A stretch of 64,000 nucleotides of DNA from Streptomyces sp. NBC_00775 (GCF_036347135.1 NZ_CP108938.1:992001-1056000), one strand, 5' to 3'. Shown: positions 9,059 to 21,572, counted from the first letter of the stretch. The notes: a model not told the origin generated them from the letters alone. Made by a program: numbers and translations.

Positions 9059-10210
9059 TTACCCCGGTTTGAGGGCTTCCTCGTACAGCTGCACGGTCCG
9101 CCGGGCCACCGCGTCCCAGCCGAACTCCCGCACCGCGCGCTCCCGTCCGGCCTCGCCCATCCGCCGGGCGGTCCCCGGGTCGGCGAGCACGGAGTCGAGG
9201 GCGATCGCCAGACTCGCCTCGAAGTTGCCCTCGACGGGCACGAGGACACCCGTCACGCCGTCCTCGACCACCTCGGGAATCCCGCCGACCCGCGAGGCCA
9301 CCACGGCCGTTCCGCAGGCCATCGCCTCCAGGTTGACGATGCCGAGCGGCTCGTACACCGAGGGGCAGACGAACACGGCGGCGTGGGTGAGGAGTTGGAT
9401 GACGTCGGGGCGCGGCAGCATCTGCGGGATCCAGTGGACTCCCTCGCGTACGCGGCTCAGCTCCTGGAAGAGGTCGCGGAACTCCCGGTCGATCTCGGGA
9501 GTGTCGGGGGCACCCGCGCACAGCACCACCTGCACGGCCGGGTCGATGTCCCGTACCGCGCGCAGGAGGTGGGGCACGCCCTTCTGGCGGGTGATGCGGC
9601 CGACGAACAGGACGTAGGGGCGGCCGGTGTCGAGGCCGATGCGGTCGAGGACGTCCGTGCCGTGGTCCGGCTGGTACAGGGAGGTGTCGATGCCGTTGTG
9701 CACCACGCGCACCTTGGCCGGGTCCAGGGCCGGGTAGCAGCTGAGGATGTCCTCGCGCATGGCGCCGGAGACGGCGATCACGGCGTCCGCGGACTCGATG
9801 GCGGTGCGCTCGGCCCAGCTGGAGAGGGCGTAGCCGCCGCCGAGCTGCTCGGCCTTCCAGGGGCGCAGCGGCTCCAGCGAGTGGGCGGTCATGACGTGCG
9901 GGATGCCGTACAGGAGCTTGCCGAAGTGTCCGGCGAGGTTGGCGTACCAGGTGTGCGAGTGGACGAGCTCGCGGCCTTCGAGGGCGGCGGCGATGGAGAG
10001 GTCCACGGAGAAGGTGCGCAGGGCGTCGTTGGCGCCGTCGAGCGTGGGCCAGGGCCGGTGGCGTAAGACTCCGCCCGCGGCGCCCTCGCCCCAGCAGTGC
10101 ACATCCAGGTCCGTGAGGCCGCGCAACTCGCGTGCGAGGAACTCGACATGGACGCCCGCACCGCCGTACACGTCCGGCGGGTACTCCCGGGTCAGCAGTC
10201 CCACGCGCAC
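9059..10210 (-). CDS. glgA: Actinobacterial GlgA/GlgM-type GT4 glycosyltransferase
   Basis: About 383 residues with the GT-B fold of family GT4. Visible motifs are REYPPDVYGGAGVHVEFL near the N-terminus, ELVHSHTWYANLAG, HNGIDTSLYQPD, the phosphate-binding LFVGRITRQKGVPHLL and the EPLGIVNLEAMACGTAVVAS Glu-x7-Glu region. In actinobacteria this form makes maltose-1-phosphate or glycogen from ADP-glucose, and the mycobacterial orthologue GlgM feeds the GlgE route. The sequence alone does not decide between glycogen synthase and GlgM activity. The start is taken as GTG at 10210, preceded by a GGGGGG tract; the frame is open to 10252. Confidence 0.88.
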   Translation of the reverse strand: MRVGLLTREYPPDVYGGAGVHVEFLARELRGLTDLDVHCWGEGAAGGVLRHRPWPTLDGANDALRTFSVDLSIAAALEGRELVHSHTWYANLAGHFGKLLYGIPHVMTAHSLEPLRPWKAEQLGGGYALSSWAERTAIESADAVIAVSGAMREDILSCYPALDPAKVRVVHNGIDTSLYQPDHGTDVLDRIGLDTGRPYVLFVGRITRQKGVPHLLRAVRDIDPAVQVVLCAGAPDTPEIDREFRDLFQELSRVREGVHWIPQMLPRPDVIQLLTHAAVFVCPSVYEPLGIVNLEAMACGTAVVASRVGGIPEVVEDGVTGVLVPVEGNFEASLAIALDSVLADPGTARRMGEAGRERAVREFGWDAVARRTVQLYEEALKPG

Positions 10211-10295
10211 ACAGAACCCCCCGTCATAGCGACTGGTGTCCCTCATGGTCACTCAGATGGGGCAGTTGGGGAAGAGCACACGGGGACCGCGGCCG

Positions 10296-11027
10296 TCAGG
10301 AACGGCGGGGCGCGGGCCGCGGCGGGCGGTCGAAGCAGCAGTCGCCGCACAGTCCGCCGCCGGGCAGGCGGTAGTAGAGACAGCAGCTGCGGCGGCGGAG
10401 TGTGCGGGGGTCGAGGGTGCGGGAGAGGTCGGGGTGCGTGAAGAGTGCGGAGGCGAGGCCGCGGGCCCGATCGCCCACCTCCGTACGGTTGTTGGCCCGC
10501 GCCCAGCGGTCGAGCTGGCGTACGGCGCCGGCCAGGGCGGAGCCCGCGTTGCCCCACAAAAGGCCTGGTGAGACGCGGTACCGGGAGTGCAGAGCCGCCG
10601 CCAGCGGGACGAGGTGACCGGCTCGTACGACCTCGTCGGCGGCCGTGACGGGCAGGGCGCGCACCTCGGACAGCCACAGATCGTCCGGAGTGCTGCCGTC
10701 CGGATCCCAGTGGAGCAGTTTCGGATCGAGGTCGGGCAGCCGGCCGTACAGTGCGGCGGCGCCGACCGCGATCGACCACAGCCGGGCCGCGAGGGCCTGG
10801 TGCGCGATCGAGGCCGCGATCCGCGATTCCGGCGCATGAATACTCTGCGTGACCTTGCGCACACGAAAAGTTAGCGGATCCGCGTAAACATCATCGCGGG
10901 CGTCAACCTGTGGCGAACCGTACGCCTGCGCGAGGGTCGGCAGCGGGCCGCGCGGCGGTACGCCGGTGCGTAGTACGAAGAATCCGCCGAGCGCGTCGAG
11001 CGCCGCGAGTTCGGGGTCGAGGTCCAC
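10296..11027 (-). CDS. (2Fe-2S)-binding protein, FhuF-like C-terminus
   Basis: About 243 residues. The C-terminus has the Cys-Cys-x10-Cys-x2-Cys arrangement (RRSCCLYYRLPGGGLCGDCC) typical of FhuF-type ferric-siderophore reductases and related actinobacterial 2Fe-2S proteins. The body (VTQSIHAPESRIAASIAHQALAARLW...) is the usual helical, Ala-rich partner domain. The role is probably electron transfer in iron release, but no siderophore gene is adjacent. The start is uncertain: GTG at 11027 (VDLDPELAALDAL) fits the family length best, but it lacks a strong ribosome-binding site and the frame stays open far upstream. It diverges from the transporter gene at 11256. Confidence 0.7.
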   Translation of the reverse strand: MDLDPELAALDALGGFFVLRTGVPPRGPLPTLAQAYGSPQVDARDDVYADPLTFRVRKVTQSIHAPESRIAASIAHQALAARLWSIAVGAAALYGRLPDLDPKLLHWDPDGSTPDDLWLSEVRALPVTAADEVVRAGHLVPLAAALHSRYRVSPGLLWGNAGSALAGAVRQLDRWARANNRTEVGDRARGLASALFTHPDLSRTLDPRTLRRRSCCLYYRLPGGGLCGDCCFDRPPRPAPRRS

Positions 11028-11255
11028 GAAGAGCAGTAGTACCAAGCCCCCTAGGGGATTCCACCAGCGGGTCGGAGCTCCGTGTAACCCACCCTGGGGA
11101 GGACAGTGGGCGATTCGTACTCCATCGGCAGTAGGACCCAATGCCTGCTCAGGTACGACGACGAGAACTAAATCGCGGGGCAGAGTTGTTTGCATGGAAG
11201 CCGACCGTTCGCCGCGCCGGGCCGATGGCCCGCGCCGTACGCAGAGGAGGGACTC

Positions 11256-14869
<3,614 letters not shown>

Positions 14870-14885
14870 GCCTGCGGGCCCTTCG

Positions 14886-16169
14886 TCACAGTCCTGAGAG
14901 TGCTTGGTCGAGGTCCGCCAGCAGGTCGTCGGGGTCCTCGATACCGGCGGAGAAGCGGACCAGGCCGGGTTCGATGCCCACTTCACGCCGCTGGCGCGCG
15001 GTCAGAAAGCTGTGGGAGGTGTTGAACGGCAGGCTCACCAGTGACTCCACACCGCCGAGGCTGGTGGCCACGACGGGAAGCTCCAGCCGGTCGAGCAGTT
15101 TCAGGGCCGCCTCGTCGCCGCCGTGCAGCTCGAACGCGACCATGCCGCCCCAGCCGTCGGGACAGATGTCGTGCAGCCAGCGGTAGGGGTACTCGGGGCG
15201 CGACGGATGGTGGACGGCCCGGATCGCGGGGTGCTCGGCGAGGAACGCGGCGAGCGTCGTGGAGTTCTCGCTGTGGCGGCGCATCCGCAGGGCCAGGGTC
15301 TTCAGTCCCCGCTCCAGCAGGAAGCACATCATGGCGTCCAGGGAGCCGCCGAACTTCAGGAGCTGCGACCAGGTCCGGTCCACGTACTTGCGCGATCCCG
15401 CGACGACGCCCGCCGTCACGTCGCTGTGCCCGTTGAGGTACTTGGTGGCGCTGTGGATCACCAGGTGCGCGCCGTGTTCCAGCGGTCGCAGGTGGACGGG
15501 CGACAGGAAGGTGTTGTCGACGACGAGCAGCAGGCCGCGCTCGCGGGCCAGCTCCCCCAGTTCCACCAGGGGCACGGCCTTGAGGAGCGGGTTGGTGAGC
15601 GTCTCGAAGAACAGCACCTGTGTGTCGTCGCGCACCGCGGCCCGGATGGCGGCCATGTCGGTGGGGTCGGTGAAGGTCACGGACCTGCCGAGCTGGTGCA
15701 TATCCTCGCGCAGCAGATTGAAGGTGCCGCCGTACACGTCCCGTGAACTGACGATGTGGCCACCGCGGTTGGTGAGCGCGAGCAGGGTCGTGGTGATCGC
15801 GGCCATGCCCGAGGAGAACATCAGGGCGCTCTCCGCGTTCTCCAGCGAGGCGATCTTCTCCTGGACCGACCACTGGTTGGGGCTGCCGTACCGGCCGTAG
15901 ATCGGCACGTCGCGGATGTGCCCCTGGTCGAACGCCTGGTAGGTGTCCTCGGTGAAGGTGAACGTGGTGCTCTGGAACACCGGGGTGCCCACCGCCCCGG
16001 TGATCGGGTCCTCGTAGGTGCCCGCGTGCACACTGCGGGTGCTGGGCCCGGTGCCGTCCACCACCCGCTGCTGGGGCAGTCGCGGGCCGGGGACCCGGCC
16101 GCGCTGAAGACTGTCCGTCCAGGGCCGGTTCTCCCCCGCGCCCGGGGCGTTCCCCTGGGACCTCGCCAT
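14886..16169 (-). CDS. Cys/Met-metabolism PLP-dependent lyase (cystathionine gamma-lyase/synthase family)
   Basis: 427 residues of fold-type I PLP enzyme. Family motifs are STRSVHAGTYEDPITGAV, PIYGRYGSPNQWSVQEKIASLE, SSGMAAITTTLLAL, the PLP-phosphate region and the Schiff-base Lys in HSATKYLNGHSD. The VVATSLGGVESLVSLP and GLVRFSAGIEDPDDLLADLDQAL segments close it. The N-terminal 50 residues are longer than usual and disordered-looking. It could be a cystathionine or methionine gamma-lyase, or an O-acyl-homoserine sulfhydrylase. The gene starts 4 bp after the MFS stop with GGAAGGA upstream. Its place in the peptide operon suggests a dedicated sulfur or beta/gamma-elimination role rather than housekeeping. 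Confidence 0.88.
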   Translation of the reverse strand: MARSQGNAPGAGENRPWTDSLQRGRVPGPRLPQQRVVDGTGPSTRSVHAGTYEDPITGAVGTPVFQSTTFTFTEDTYQAFDQGHIRDVPIYGRYGSPNQWSVQEKIASLENAESALMFSSGMAAITTTLLALTNRGGHIVSSRDVYGGTFNLLREDMHQLGRSVTFTDPTDMAAIRAAVRDDTQVLFFETLTNPLLKAVPLVELGELARERGLLLVVDNTFLSPVHLRPLEHGAHLVIHSATKYLNGHSDVTAGVVAGSRKYVDRTWSQLLKFGGSLDAMMCFLLERGLKTLALRMRRHSENSTTLAAFLAEHPAIRAVHHPSRPEYPYRWLHDICPDGWGGMVAFELHGGDEAALKLLDRLELPVVATSLGGVESLVSLPFNTSHSFLTARQRREVGIEPGLVRFSAGIEDPDDLLADLDQALSGL

Positions 16170-16173
16170 GGTG

Positions 16174-17502
16174 TCAGTCCTTCCGTTCGGTGGGTACGGC
16201 CCGCGGCACCTGGTGCTCACGTACGTCACGTGCGGCCAGCGGGGCGAGCGCGATCGCCAGATGGGAGAGGCCCACGGCGAGCAGCGTGCGCCGGATCCCC
16301 AGCACGGCGGCCGCCGGCCCGGCCAGGGTCATGCCGAAGGGCTGTGCGGCGTAGGAGCCGAGCCATTCGTACGCGCTGACCTTCGACAGCGCGGTGGACG
16401 GCACCTCCTGCTGGAGCACCGTCTCCCACAAGGGGTTGAAGACCATCAGGCCGATGCCGCCCAGGAACGCGGCGACGGCGACGGGCACCGCGGACGACGA
16501 CTGCGACATCACGAGTGCGGGAGTCGCGAACAGCGACACCGCCAGTACGGCGAATCTGAGCGGCCGTCGCGGTCGCAGCGCCAGGGTGATCGCCCCGCCG
16601 CTCACCGCACCGGCTCCGAAGGCCGTCAGGATCGCGCCCCAGGCGCCGGGGCCGCCGAGTTCACGCTCGCTCAGGGCCGGTCCCAGGACCATGAAGACGG
16701 CGTAGCAGGCGTTCGTCAGCGAGGCCGCCGAGATCAGACTCCACACCCAGGTCCGGGAGGTGAACTCCCGCCAGCCCGCCCGGAGATCACCCACCAGGTC
16801 CCTGGCCGCCGGTCCGCCGACGCGCTCCGTACGGCTCAGCCGCAGCCGGCTGAGGCAGACCGCGCTCACCACGAAGGTGAGGGCGTCGGCGCCGACGGCC
16901 CAGCCCGGACCGACGGTCACGACCAGCAGGGTCGCGGCCGACGGGCCCGCGATCATCGCGGCCGACTGGGCCATGCCGCGCAGCGCGTTGGCGGGCTGGA
17001 GCTGCCCGGACGGCACGGTCTGCTGGATGAGGCCGGAGACGGCCGGGGTGAACAGCGCGCTCGCGGTGCCGTGCACGGCCTGCAAGGCCATCAGCTGCCA
17101 GATCTCGGCGTGCCCGGACAGCACCAGCGCGGCGGTGACCGCCTGTGTCACCGCACGGGCCGCATCGGCGCCGATCATCACCAGATGCCGGGGCAGCCGG
17201 TCGGCGAGCACTCCGCCGACCAGCATGAACAACACGATGGGCACCGTGCGGGCGGCGAGCACCAGACCGATGTCGCCGACCGAGCCGGTGAGGTCGAGCA
17301 CCGCGAACGCGAGCGCCGGTCCGACCACGTAGTCGCCGAACGCGGAGGTGAACTGCCCGAGGAAGAACCAGCGGTAGGGCGCGATCCGCAGGACCGACAG
17401 CCGGGAGGCCGCTACCGCCGGGGTGTCCGCGCCGCCTGGGGTGACCGCGTCGCCGGCCGGGCCGCCCGGTCCGGCTCGTCCATCTGGTTCAGTACGTGCC
17501 AT
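16174..17502 (-). CDS. MFS transporter
   Basis: About 442 residues with some twelve hydrophobic segments. The first helix region (YRWFFLGQFTSAFGDYVVGPALAFAVLDLTG) and GGVLADRLPRHLVMIGAD match the MFS motif-A family of 'enterobactin-exporter-like' efflux proteins. In the operon with a small peptide gene it is the natural exporter candidate. The ATG at 17502 lies inside the preceding gene, a 91-bp overlap, and no later good start precedes the first helix. The frame is open to 17634. The stop lies 4 bp before the lyase start. Confidence 0.85.
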   Translation of the reverse strand: MARTEPDGRAGPGGPAGDAVTPGGADTPAVAASRLSVLRIAPYRWFFLGQFTSAFGDYVVGPALAFAVLDLTGSVGDIGLVLAARTVPIVLFMLVGGVLADRLPRHLVMIGADAARAVTQAVTAALVLSGHAEIWQLMALQAVHGTASALFTPAVSGLIQQTVPSGQLQPANALRGMAQSAAMIAGPSAATLLVVTVGPGWAVGADALTFVVSAVCLSRLRLSRTERVGGPAARDLVGDLRAGWREFTSRTWVWSLISAASLTNACYAVFMVLGPALSERELGGPGAWGAILTAFGAGAVSGGAITLALRPRRPLRFAVLAVSLFATPALVMSQSSSAVPVAVAAFLGGIGLMVFNPLWETVLQQEVPSTALSKVSAYEWLGSYAAQPFGMTLAGPAAAVLGIRRTLLAVGLSHLAIALAPLAARDVREHQVPRAVPTERKD

Positions 17503-18461
17503 GTGCTGTCGGGCCGTTTCTGCTCGCGGGCGGTGACATGGTCGATCTGCGGCATCAGCGCGCAGACGTGCGGGGGCAGCAGGTGAACCGGCCCGGACCC
17601 CGGGCGCGGCATCCGCTCGCCGGGGGTCTGCCACGGGTAGGGATACGCGTCGAGCTGGGCGTCGCCGGCACCCGGTTCGGCGGTCACCGACACGGCCACG
17701 TCATCGGGCGCGCACACGCCGATCGCGGCCATCCCGGCGTCCTGCAGGGCGTAGGCCCCGGAGCACACCTCGGTCACCCCCTCCACCGCCATGGCGCCTT
17801 CCGCCGTGGGGGTGCCGCCGACGGCGACCGTCCGGAAGGCGATCCCGTGGGCCCGCAGCAGTCCCGCGCTGCGTACGGCGTACTCGGCGGCTGCCCGGCC
17901 GACGGCCTCGCGGTCCGGCGCGGACTCGGCGGTGGTGAGGGCCTGGTATCCGGTGATGCCGTCGAGGCTCAGGGAGCGTGCGGCGGCAGCCGCACGGGCC
18001 AGGTCGAGCAGGGTGTCGTCGGGCGTGGCGGTGATGTCGTCGCCGGTGCCCAGCTGTACGCGGATCCCCACGACGCTGTCGGCCGATGCCGCGGCGGCGG
18101 ACAGCCCGGCGACGGACTCGAGGCTGTCGACGTGGACCGCGACCCGGCAGTCACGTGCCAGCTCCGCGATGAGCCGCCACCGCCAGGGATCGCGCCAGGG
18201 GTGCGCGATCACCACGTCGGTGATCCCGGCGGCGACATAGCTCCGGGCCTGGGCGACCTGGTTCACCGCGATGCCCCGGGCGCCCGCCCGCAGTTGACGC
18301 CGGGCGATCTCCACGGTGCGGTGGGCCTTCACATGGGCCCGTACGGCCGGACCGTGCGCGGCGGCGAGGGCGTGGAAGCGGGTGAGGTTGCGCTCCAGGC
18401 GGTCGACATCGACGTACGCCGTCAACAGGGGACGGCTCGGGCGCCCCGCGTCATCACTCAC
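17412..18461 (-). CDS. D-serine dehydratase-like / alanine-racemase-fold PLP enzyme
   Basis: 349 residues of fold-type III PLP enzyme. The N-terminus has the Schiff-base Lys in RAHVKAHRTVEIARRQL, as in the DSD1/D-threonine aldolase family. GIAVNQVAQARSYVAAGITDVVIAHP follows, and the C-terminus carries an H-x-C pair (LLPPHVCALM), the zinc site of D-serine dehydratase-type enzymes. Reactions in the family are D-Ser dehydration or D-Thr retro-aldol cleavage. The start GTG overlaps the SagB stop in GTGA, so translation is coupled. A D-amino-acid enzyme beside a modified-peptide gene is unusual. The last 40 residues are Pro/Arg-rich and overlap the MFS start. Confidence 0.82.
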   Translation of the reverse strand: MSDDAGRPSRPLLTAYVDVDRLERNLTRFHALAAAHGPAVRAHVKAHRTVEIARRQLRAGARGIAVNQVAQARSYVAAGITDVVIAHPWRDPWRWRLIAELARDCRVAVHVDSLESVAGLSAAAASADSVVGIRVQLGTGDDITATPDDTLLDLARAAAAARSLSLDGITGYQALTTAESAPDREAVGRAAAEYAVRSAGLLRAHGIAFRTVAVGGTPTAEGAMAVEGVTEVCSGAYALQDAGMAAIGVCAPDDVAVSVTAEPGAGDAQLDAYPYPWQTPGERMPRPGSGPVHLLPPHVCALMPQIDHVTAREQKRPDSTWHVLNQMDEPDRAARPATRSPQAARTPRR

Positions 18462-19594
18462 GCGTCGCGTCCGTCCCACGCGTCCCCGGCGAAGGAGAAG
18501 TCGGCGGTGCCGCCCGCCAGCATGGCCCGTTGCCGGGCGACTTCGTCCTCGGCGGGGATACCGACGCCGTTCAGACCGAGCAGGATCTCCTTGGTCCAGT
18601 CGAGACCGAGGGCGTCCTCGATCTCGGCGTCGCGGGTCGCCGCGGTGAAGAGCATGCCGAGACCGAGGGCGGTGCCGACCAGATACGCGGTCTGGCTGAA
18701 GTGGCCGAGCTCCATGAAGAGGGTGCGGTAGACGCGTCCCGTCCGGTACTTCCACGCCGTGCGCTCCAGCACCGCCGTATAGAGCAGGAGCACGCCGGTG
18801 TCACCCAGATAGGTCTGGTCACCGCACCAGTGGGTGATCCGCTCGCGGTCGAGGGGGCCCGGCCGCAGGGCTTCCAGGGCGTGCGCGCCGGAGTGGTAGT
18901 GGTAGATCCCCGGGGCGACGCCCGTGACGTTCAGGACGACGGGGTAGATCTCCAGGGCGTGCAGGGCGCCCGGAGAGGGGCTGGCCTTCAGCACGGCGGG
19001 CCGCAGCCCCTCGGGCCGCACTTCGTGCAGTGGGCCACCGACCCAACGCAGTAGGGCAGCGAGCTGGCCCTCCGACAGCGGCTTGCCGGCGTCGAATTTC
19101 CGTGTCGAACGCCGGGCGCGCAGCACCTGCGCCAGATCCGACCGCGCGAGCGGACTGTCGTCGCCACGGGACAGCGGAATTCGCTCGGCGTCCGGATATT
19201 CCTTGAGTCCCGAAGGCTGCGGGCGATTTGGCAGGTTTTCCACGAGCCAGGCGGTGTCCTCGGCCGCGGACGTGAATTTCTCGTCGCTCGGATTGCGGCT
19301 CGCCAGGTGGTAATACGTGGCGGCGGTGCCCCATTGCGCCCACGGGCCCCGGGCCTCCTCGAAGCGGTGCTCCGCGGAGCCCTGCTCGACCAGGACGTGC
19401 GCGGCGAGCAGCTGCCCGATCAGGCGGGACTCCGCGTCCTCGGCCCGCTCGACGTCCATCCAGTCCGCGAACCGGTGCAGCAGCCGCTGGGCACCTGAAC
19501 TCAGTGCCATCTGGCGGCGCCGCACCGGGTCGTCGCAGACCAACTGCCCGTCGCGCCAGGTGAAGACGCACAGGCGTGATATGCGCAGTCGCAC
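18458..19594 (-). CDS. SagB-type (ThcOx-like) FMN dehydrogenase
   Basis: 378 residues. The N-terminal 90 residues (LRISRLCVFTWRDGQLVCDD...SSGAQRLLHRFADW) match the typical SagB leader-side domain. The nitroreductase fold follows, with RRSTRKFDAGKPLSEGQLAALL, KASPSPGALHALEIYPVVLNV, APGIYHYHSGAHALEAL and FTAATRDAEIEDALGLD. SagB dehydrogenases oxidise azolines to azoles in ribosomal peptides, normally with a YcaO cyclodehydratase; none is present here. GTG start at 19594, 9 bp after the peptide gene's stop. Stand-alone SagB with a short peptide implies a different oxidation chemistry, or a distant partner. Confidence 0.85.
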   Translation of the reverse strand: MRLRISRLCVFTWRDGQLVCDDPVRRRQMALSSGAQRLLHRFADWMDVERAEDAESRLIGQLLAAHVLVEQGSAEHRFEEARGPWAQWGTAATYYHLASRNPSDEKFTSAAEDTAWLVENLPNRPQPSGLKEYPDAERIPLSRGDDSPLARSDLAQVLRARRSTRKFDAGKPLSEGQLAALLRWVGGPLHEVRPEGLRPAVLKASPSPGALHALEIYPVVLNVTGVAPGIYHYHSGAHALEALRPGPLDRERITHWCGDQTYLGDTGVLLLYTAVLERTAWKYRTGRVYRTLFMELGHFSQTAYLVGTALGLGMLFTAATRDAEIEDALGLDWTKEILLGLNGVGIPAEDEVARQRAMLAGGTADFSFAGDAWDGRDA

Positions 19595-19603
19595 CGTGCA
19601 GTC

Positions 19604-19708
19604 TCAGGCCGCCGTCGGAAGCTGACAGGTCTGGGCGACCGCGTACTCGTCCTCGACCAAGCTGTCGAAGGCGGATTCCTCGAATTCCATTTCCATTCCC
19701 TCGGACAT
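19604..19708 (-). CDS. Putative RiPP-like precursor peptide, 34 residues
   Basis: Read directly from the minus strand: ATG at 19706-19708, TGA at 19604-19606, 34 residues. The first 21 residues are strongly acidic (nine Glu/Asp, three Met, with an F-D-S-L-V core), like a leader. The C-terminus is uncharged and ends YAVAQTCQLPTAA, with a single Cys. Twenty-six of 33 third positions are G/C, so the codon use is Streptomyces-like. GGAG lies five bases before the ATG. It heads the operon, 9 bp before the SagB gene. No named precursor family was recognised. Being a substrate for the downstream enzymes is inference from arrangement. Confidence 0.72.
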   Translation of the reverse strand: MSEGMEMEFEESAFDSLVEDEYAVAQTCQLPTAA

Positions 19709-19734
19709 GGGGACTCCATTTCTTCGAGAAGTCT

Positions 19735-19786
19735 TAATTCTGGCGCGGCTGACCGTAGTTCAACGCTCTATGAAGCGTCCAGAGCG
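19735..19786 (-). promoter_or_regulatory. Putative promoter and dyad of the peptide-SagB operon
   Basis: On the minus strand TTGAAC (19758-19763) and GAATTA (19735-19740) are 17 bp apart, a plausible -35/-10 pair 27 bp before the peptide ATG. Just upstream lies the inverted repeat CGCTCT (19764-19769) / AGAGCG (19781-19786), possibly an operator. Confidence 0.4.
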
Positions 19787-20132
19787 GTCGGGTGATATCC
19801 CGCCAGCTGGGCGGCAGACGAATTGCGCCGATTCCTGCACCGGCAGGCCGCCGCACCGTGCCGCCACACCTGATACGCGCATGACAGAAGCCGCGGCGAC
19901 GGCGGCACCGGCAGGCGCCCGGCAGCGGACCGGCAGCAAGGGCGTGACTGAAAATCACCCCTGTCCCGCGACGTCGGCCGATGAGGCACCGAGGGGTTCT
20001 TCTGCGTACACCTCCCCGACGCGTCAGGATGGCCGGGGGCAATACTGACGAGCAGGACCAGCAGTACGGACGAGCACGACCGGCATCACCGATACCAGGA
20101 CCTCTTACCAGGACCTCTTAGGAGCCAACCGT
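19787..20132. other. Rest of the divergent intergenic region before gnd
   Basis: No convincing gene. Open frames here are short and lack good codon bias. Near gnd a 13-bp sequence (TACCAGGACCTCT) is tandemly duplicated at 20093-20105 and 20106-20118, directly before the AGGAG of gnd. Confidence 0.6.
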
Positions 20133-21572
20133 ATGAGCACTACAGCCCAGATCGGCGTCACGGGACTCGCGGTCATGGGGCGCAATCTCGCCCGCAACTT
20201 CGCACGCAACGGCTATACGGTCGCCGTGCACAACCGCACCGTGGCGAAGACGAACGCGCTGGTGGAGGAGTTCGGCCACGAGGGCGAGTTCGTGGCGGCG
20301 GAGACCGCGAAGGAGTTCGTGGCGGCCCTGGAGCGGCCGCGGCGCCTGGTGATCATGGTGAAGGCGGGCGAGCCGACCGACGCGGTGATCCAGGAGTTCG
20401 CCCCGCTCCTGGAGCCCGGCGACATGATCATCGACGGCGGCAACGCGCACTTCGCGGACACCCGGCGCCGGGAGCGCGCACTGCGCGACCAGGGCATCCA
20501 CTTCGTCGGCACAGGCGTCTCCGGCGGTGAGGAGGGCGCGCTGAACGGGCCGAGCATCATGCCGGGCGGCTCGCCGGAGTCGTACCAGTCGCTCGGTCCG
20601 ATGCTGGAGAAGATCTCCGCGAAGGCGGCGGACGGCGCGCCGTGCGTGACGCATGTGGGTCCCGACGGCGCCGGGCACTTCGTGAAGATGGTCCACAACG
20701 GCATCGAGTACGCCGACATGCAGCTGATCGGCGAGGCGTACCAGCTGCTGCGTGATGTCGCCGGGTACTCCCCCGCGCAGATCGCCGACATCTTCCGCAC
20801 CTGGAACACCGGCCGGCTCGACTCGTACCTGATCGAGATCACGGCCGAGGTCCTGTCCCACGTGGACGCGGCGACGGGCAAGCCGTTCGTGGACGTGGTG
20901 GTGGACGAGGCGGAGCAGAAGGGCACGGGCCGCTGGACGGTCCAGATCGCCCTCGACCTCGGTGTCCCGGTCTCCGGTATCGCGGAGGCGGTCTTCGCCC
21001 GCTCCCTGTCCGGCCACGCGGCGCTGCGCGAGGCCTCGCGCGGGCTGGCCGGGCCGAAGGCGTCACCGCTCGGCGAGTCCGAGGCGGCGGCGTTCGCGGA
21101 CCGGGTGGAGCAGGCGCTGTACGCGTCGAAGATCGTCTCGTACACGCAGGGCTTCCACGAGATCACCGCGGGCAGCGACGAGTACGACTGGAACATCGAC
21201 CTCGGCTCCGTCGCCACCATCTGGCGCGGCGGTTGCATCATCCGGGCGGCCTTCCTCGACCGCATCCGCGCCGCCTACGACGCCCGGCCCGACCTGCCGA
21301 GCCTGCTGTCCGACGACACGTTCGCGCAGGAGATCGCGGCCGCGCAGGACGACTGGCGCGAAGTTCTGGTGGCCGCCACCCGGCAGGGCGTCCCCACCCC
21401 CGGCTTCGCCGCGGCGCTCGCCTACTACGACGCCCTGCGCGCCGAGCGCCTGCCCGCCGCACTCACCCAGGGGCAGCGGGACTTCTTCGGGGCGCACACA
21501 TACCGGCGTACGGACCGGGAGGGGTCGTTCCACACGCTGTGGGGCGGGGACCGCTCGGAAGTGTCCTCCTAG
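20133..21572 (+). CDS. gnd: 6-phosphogluconate dehydrogenase, decarboxylating
   Basis: 479 residues, the full length of the long-chain NADP-dependent enzyme that converts 6-phosphogluconate to ribulose-5-phosphate and CO2. The N-terminal GVTGLAVMGRNLARNFARNGYTVAVHNRT is the Rossmann dinucleotide motif with Arg for NADP. IIDGGNAHF, GTGVSGGEEGALNGPSIMPGG and the catalytic-Lys segment GHFVKMVHNGIEYADMQLI are all present. The C-terminal tail (FFGAHTYRRTDREGSFHTLW) is typical. AGGAG 9-10 bp before the ATG sets the start. It diverges from the peptide-SagB operon. Confidence 0.97.
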   Translation: MSTTAQIGVTGLAVMGRNLARNFARNGYTVAVHNRTVAKTNALVEEFGHEGEFVAAETAKEFVAALERPRRLVIMVKAGEPTDAVIQEFAPLLEPGDMIIDGGNAHFADTRRRERALRDQGIHFVGTGVSGGEEGALNGPSIMPGGSPESYQSLGPMLEKISAKAADGAPCVTHVGPDGAGHFVKMVHNGIEYADMQLIGEAYQLLRDVAGYSPAQIADIFRTWNTGRLDSYLIEITAEVLSHVDAATGKPFVDVVVDEAEQKGTGRWTVQIALDLGVPVSGIAEAVFARSLSGHAALREASRGLAGPKASPLGESEAAAFADRVEQALYASKIVSYTQGFHEITAGSDEYDWNIDLGSVATIWRGGCIIRAAFLDRIRAAYDARPDLPSLLSDDTFAQEIAAAQDDWREVLVAATRQGVPTPGFAAALAYYDALRAERLPAALTQGQRDFFGAHTYRRTDREGSFHTLWGGDRSEVSS

